From Candidatus Latescibacterota bacterium (GTDB lineage: Bacteria > Latescibacterota > UBA2968 > UBA8231): DNA of 64,000 nucleotides. The notes under the pieces are model-generated. The model had not been told where the DNA came from. It saw only the letters and a list, made by a program, of their open reading frames with translations, and made no database searches. How positions within the stretch are numbered: the stretch's first letter is position 1; every line of letters starts with the position of its first letter. Positions 60,707 through 64,000 of the stretch are shown one piece after another. The DNA is taken from the NCBI GenBank assembly GCA_022827835.1, contig JAJEIO010000008.1, positions 1 to 64,000 of the forward strand. Reading direction: 5' to 3'. The position numbers and the translations under genes were made by a program.

Positions 60707-60719
60707 ACCTAGACTAGGT
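60707..60719. promoter_or_regulatory. Small palindrome in the divergent hydrolase intergenic region
   Basis: ACCTAG and CTAGGT flank a single A, between the divergent hydrolase genes. A possible operator; short palindromes also arise by chance. Confidence 0.25.
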
Positions 60720-60746
60720 CAGGCCAACTCCCTTGGGTCCTGCGAC

Positions 60747-60777
60747 AGGACTCCCAGTACGGTCTGGTTGCGACGGG
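60747..60777 (+). repeat. 31-bp dispersed repeat, copy 2
   Basis: Matches 58048-58078 with one difference, same orientation, upstream of the lipoprotein hydrolase gene. The flanking bases do not match, so the repeated unit is just this stretch. Confidence 0.75.
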
Positions 60778-60840
60778 CACGTATTTACATTAGGGTGCTC
60801 AGGGCAGGTTGATATCAGGACGAAAATCTAGGAGTCGCTC

Positions 60841-61944
60841 TTGAAGACAGGTGGTCTGGACATTCGATGTGTGCGTAGGTTATTGCCGATTGTGCTGCTT
60901 GGGCTGCTGGCGGGATGCGATCAGGCCGGCGACCCAGTGGAGCCCGTTGCCGACGCGATCGCTATAGAGGCCAAGCTCGACGACCTCTTCGCGCCTCCGA
61001 CCACAGCCGAGGTGGAAGCCATCCGCGCCGACTGGGCCCGGCGCGACATCTCCGCGGCCGAGGCGACCATCGAACTCACCGAGTCGTATCCGCTAAGCGA
61101 AACCCCGGCAACCCTGCGCATCGTGTCCCACAGGGTGGGGGAGGTACTCCACTACGGAGCGATCCTCGCCCCCGACTCCGCGGCTCCGGGCAGCTTGCCC
61201 ATCCTGATGTACCTGCACGGGGGCGACAGCGGCGTCGAGGTGGATGAAATCGGCATCGTGCTCTACGCCTTGGGCGAACTGCGCGACAATTTCGTCTATG
61301 TGATCCCGTCCTTTCGCAGTGAACCGCTCGAGTACGAGAACCGGGAATGGGTCTCGACGGGGCCCGGCGGTCACTGGGACTACGACGTGGACGACGCCTT
61401 GGCGCTCCTCAATGTTGCATTGGAGTTGACGCCGCAGGCGAGGATCGAGGGCCTGAGCATCGTCGGCGGCAGCCGAGGAGCAGGCGTCGCCCTGCTGGCC
61501 GGGATCCGCGACGAGCGCATCGAGAACATCGTGGCCTTGTTCGGGCCCACCGACTTCTTCGACGACTGGGTCCGGGAGATTGCTCGGGAGGCGGCCATGG
61601 GCTCTCCGCGCGACCTGCCCGGGGTCGCTCACATCGATACCACCTTCATCCAGCCCTACCTGAGAGGTGAAGGCGACCTTGCAGAAGTTCGTCTTGAACT
61701 GGTGCGCCGCTCCTCGGTCCTGTTCGCCGAGGACCTGCCCGCGGTCCAGCTCCACCACGGCGACGCTGACGAAACCGTCTCCGTCAGCCAAGCCCATTCC
61801 CTAATCCGGGCCATGGAAGCGCTGGGACGAAAGCCCCCCGAATTCGAGGCGTTCATCTACGAGGGAGGCGGACACGCGGTCCTCTCGCTGCGAGGTATTA
61901 TCCCGCGTGCGGTGAATTTCCTGCGGCGGGTGGCAGGTGTCTAG
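60841..61944 (+). CDS. Lipoprotein alpha/beta hydrolase
   Basis: 367 residues from a TTG supported by TAGGAG. Lipoprotein signal ends LLGLLAGC (Cys26). The alpha/beta hydrolase fold shows an oxyanion loop MYLHGGDSGVE, nucleophile Ser in GGSRGAG, acid in HHGDADETV and His in GGGHAV. It would face the periplasm as an esterase or peptidase-like enzyme (Prolyl-oligopeptidase-like core). Substrate unknown. Confidence 0.82.
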   Translation: MKTGGLDIRCVRRLLPIVLLGLLAGCDQAGDPVEPVADAIAIEAKLDDLFAPPTTAEVEAIRADWARRDISAAEATIELTESYPLSETPATLRIVSHRVGEVLHYGAILAPDSAAPGSLPILMYLHGGDSGVEVDEIGIVLYALGELRDNFVYVIPSFRSEPLEYENREWVSTGPGGHWDYDVDDALALLNVALELTPQARIEGLSIVGGSRGAGVALLAGIRDERIENIVALFGPTDFFDDWVREIAREAAMGSPRDLPGVAHIDTTFIQPYLRGEGDLAEVRLELVRRSSVLFAEDLPAVQLHHGDADETVSVSQAHSLIRAMEALGRKPPEFEAFIYEGGGHAVLSLRGIIPRAVNFLRRVAGV

Positions 61945-61950
61945 GTCTGC

Positions 61951-62128
61951 CTACTCGTAGCGCAGCGCATGTACGGGATTCTCACGTGCGGCGCGGACGC
62001 CGATGTACGCCAAGGCCGAGGATGGCGCTGACTGCGATGGCGACGGACAAGCCCACGATGTTGATGCCGGTCACCACTTTGTCGCGCATCAGGTTCCGCA
62101 GTGCGATTACGACGTAACTACGTAGCAT
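61951..62128 (-). pseudogene. FtsX/MacB-type ABC permease, internally deleted remnant
   Basis: The start (AGGAGG, then ATG at 62128) reads MLRSYVVIALRNLMRDKV ... INIVGLSVAIA, the conserved N-terminus of MacB/FtsX-type permeases. A few codons later a different frame carries the conserved C-terminus AYIGVRAARENPVHALRYE and stop. Some 350 or more codons are missing. The junction lies in the middle of about 60 codons. It is downstream of, and co-directional with, the sigma-factor fusion gene, 16 bases apart. Confidence 0.75.
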
Positions 62129-62144
62129 CTTGAACCTCCTTTAT

Positions 62145-64000
62145 CTATTTCGCCTTCTCGATAGCGATCGCGCCGGCCTCGCTTTTGAGCACAAAATCCG
62201 CTGCCAGTATATCAAGGCCGCTATGCGCGTTCGACAGCATCGTCACCTCGGAGTTGTTGGCTATGGAGAGAGGCTTGTTCTTATCCCCATCCTCAAAGGC
62301 CGTATACTGGATCCGGCCACATAGCGTGAACGCAGTCAGATGCACCTTGTCCAGCAAAACCTCGTCGAGCAGAGCCTCTGCAAGCGAGAGATGGATATCG
62401 CCGACGCACGATTCTAGTTCAATGCGGCTGTCCGCGGCGAGTTGATCCTGATGCAACTGCGTTTGGCCAAAGCGGTTGTAAATCCGCACTCGGCCCCCCA
62501 GCCGTGCAGCCTTGATCTGCACACTGCCCACGTCAATATCTACGCCGCCGCGAATATCCTCTAGACGACAATGTTCAGCCGCATGACGCCTGACGCTAAC
62601 CTCGCGGCCCTCCATCCTCACGCCGAGGTATCGGTAGTAGCGCTGATAGAGTTTGCCGCGGATATTGCGCGCTGTTTCCAGCGCACTGTCGAAGAGTTCC
62701 ACATCGCCCTCAACATCGGCGACCTCCTCGCAGGTCGATTCGATAAAACTAATTGAGCCTTGCAAACCGGAGGCACGGACCTGCTTCCCTTTGATGACGG
62801 TCACGCGCTTACCCTTGGGCACCAGCAACACTAAGCTGGCGGAACCAACCGGTCCGTGGACCCTTTCGAGCGACGTGCTGTTGGGGCGAAAGACCTTTTG
62901 GACTTCTGCCGTAAGAGCCGAGGGCGGCAGGATTATGTCTTCGAGCTTTTCGCGATAGACCGTTATCCGCGTGGCCCGCCCTAACCCCAAGCGCATATCA
63001 GCCGACATACTGCCGCCGGTATATGCTTGCATTTGGGGAAAGGCGTCCGTCGTTTTGACACCATTTGCCACACCCCACGGATGGCAACCCCCCAAGAAAT
63101 AGGCTCGCCAGATCTGTCCGCTGCCCATTGACATGGCCTTGGGGTGGCCGTTTTGCTCTCTGGTCCCCATGAATACCTCGCCCTCGTGTGGCCCGCTGGC
63201 AAAAAAATAGTCCACTTGGTCGGCCCCGATCTCAATCCCTTCGACGCTCTCCCGGGCCTTTTCCCGCGTCAACCCGATTGCGCTGAGCGTCCCTTCGAGC
63301 ACGGCGTCTTCGCCCTCGGCTTGGCGGATTTCGAGATCAGTGTCGAGAGCGCAGTAGAAAACGATGTGCTCGGTATCCCTTAGCGGAATCGTCTCCTGCA
63401 CCTGTCGGGTGGCGATCTGGCACACCACCTCTTGGACCTGTTCGGTCACGTCGATTGGTTTCATGGCAATCTCCTCGTGGTCGGGTTCGTCCCATAGCTG
63501 GCGCAGCCGGATGCGTCCTTGTTGCAATCGGCCGCACACCGTACTCAGGGGGACTTCCATCAACTCGGCGATTTCTCGGTAGGACAGGCCGCTCAGGTAG
63601 TACATCAGCACGGCCGAACGGTAGTGTTCGGGCAACAGGTCAACGGCCTCCTGCAACTCCAGCCGCCGCATCTGGTCGGCGTGCTCGGCCGCGGCCGCAT
63701 TCTCCAGAGCCGTCTCTGCCGAATCCAACGGCTGTGTCCGCTTGCGGTCGCGCAACCAGTCCTTGCAGCGATTGGCTACGATGTGCATCAACCATCTCCC
63801 AAAGTGCCTCCTATCGCGCAGTTGCCCCAAGCGGCAATACGCCGCAACAAAGGCGTCCTGCACAATGTCCTGGGCATCGACCCGCGAGCGCACGTAGCGC
63901 AGGGCCGTGGCAAAGGCCGCATTCTGGTAGTGCCGGACGAGCGGCTCAAAGGCTTGCGCGTTGCCCGCTAGGCAGCGCTCGACAAAGTTTTCGGAATGGA
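62145..64000 (-). CDS. ECF sigma factor fused to a DUF4097-like beta-repeat domain (5' end beyond window)
   Basis: At least 617 codons, open to the right edge. The first ~55 residues in the window (SENFVERCLAGNAQAFEPL ... RSRVDAQDIVQDAF) are sigma-70 region 2; region 4 follows (LPEHYRSAVLMYYLSGLSYREIAELMEVPLSTVCGRL). The remaining ~440 residues are a repetitive beta-helix-like domain resembling DUF4097 adhesin domains (RLEDIRGGVDIDVGSVQIKAARLGGRVRIYN). An internal ATG at 63464 with GAGGAGAT directly upstream could start the C-terminal domain alone. The fusion would tie promoter selection to a domain normally secreted or membrane-associated. Confidence 0.72.
   Translation of the reverse strand, partial: HSENFVERCLAGNAQAFEPLVRHYQNAAFATALRYVRSRVDAQDIVQDAFVAAYCRLGQLRDRRHFGRWLMHIVANRCKDWLRDRKRTQPLDSAETALENAAAAEHADQMRRLELQEAVDLLPEHYRSAVLMYYLSGLSYREIAELMEVPLSTVCGRLQQGRIRLRQLWDEPDHEEIAMKPIDVTEQVQEVVCQIATRQVQETIPLRDTEHIVFYCALDTDLEIRQAEGEDAVLEGTLSAIGLTREKARESVEGIEIGADQVDYFFASGPHEGEVFMGTREQNGHPKAMSMGSGQIWRAYFLGGCHPWGVANGVKTTDAFPQMQAYTGGSMSADMRLGLGRATRITVYREKLEDIILPPSALTAEVQKVFRPNSTSLERVHGPVGSASLVLLVPKGKRVTVIKGKQVRASGLQGSISFIESTCEEVADVEGDVELFDSALETARNIRGKLYQRYYRYLGVRMEGREVSVRRHAAEHCRLEDIRGGVDIDVGSVQIKAARLGGRVRIYNRFGQTQLHQDQLAADSRIELESCVGDIHLSLAEALLDEVLLDKVHLTAFTLCGRIQYTAFEDGDKNKPLSIANNSEVTMLSNAHSGLDILAADFVLKSEAGAIAIEKAK

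Noticed and set aside
1..64000. CRISPR arrays, tRNA or rRNA genes, transposases and integrases
   Set aside because: I looked for spaced repeats, cloverleaf-like segments and transposase or integrase motifs and found none.

Overview
The window is a GC-rich stretch (roughly 60%) of a bacterial chromosome. No rRNA, tRNA, CRISPR array, intact insertion sequence or prophage is visible. The gene content points to an uncultured, lineage-rich bacterium of the Latescibacterota/Poribacteria kind: five phytanoyl-CoA-dioxygenase (PhyH) proteins, a DUF6785-type membrane protein, an AlkP-superfamily hydrolase, class-C beta-lactamase-fold hydrolases, Gfo/Idh and aldo-keto reductases, and surface proteins with a FlgD/CHU-like C-terminal domain. 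The phylum is an inference from family content only.

Layout. 1-135: start of a Rieske oxygenase running off the left edge, divergent from a four-gene cassette at 589-4742 (adenylate-forming ligase, flavin-dependent halogenase, free acyl carrier protein, ketoreductase-like SDR). The cassette looks like a carrier-protein-tethered halogenation pathway. 4.8-6.9 kb: an SDR and an enolase-superfamily gene, each broken by a frameshift. 6.9-10.7 kb: surE and a toxin-antitoxin island (AbiE-like pair, orphan HigA, BrnTA), with inverted-repeat operators upstream of the AbiE-like and BrnTA operons. 10.7-18.5 kb: mgtE, three PhyH proteins lacking the usual iron-binding carboxylate, a decayed vapBC, a serine hydrolase, an aldo-keto reductase and a DUF4258/YgiT pair. 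18.5-26 kb: a 2-hydroxyacid dehydrogenase, SoxR with a textbook operator controlling a Rieske fusion protein, an AlkP-family hydrolase and a large membrane protein.

26.1-42.2 kb is the most distinctive part: seven tightly packed co-directional genes. They encode a PpiC/SurA-like lipoprotein chaperone, three secreted discoidin-like proteins sharing a FlgD-like C-terminal domain, two large paralogous secreted proteins that look like outer-membrane or surface proteins with Asp/Asn-rich putative calcium-binding segments, and an integral membrane protein with TPR repeats. They are followed by two CBM9/DOMON-like secreted proteins created by a precise tandem duplication, then a PhyH and a MalFG-type ABC sugar importer without its ATPase. 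I read this as a candidate surface-attachment or glycan-capture and uptake locus.

48.5-64 kb: a HigBA remnant, a methyltransferase, a PhyH, a heterodimeric ABC exporter with one degenerate nucleotide site, a PPOX-fold protein, assorted oxidoreductases, a Fic protein, two hydrolases, a deleted FtsX-type permease, and an ECF sigma factor fused in frame to a DUF4097-like domain that runs off the right edge.
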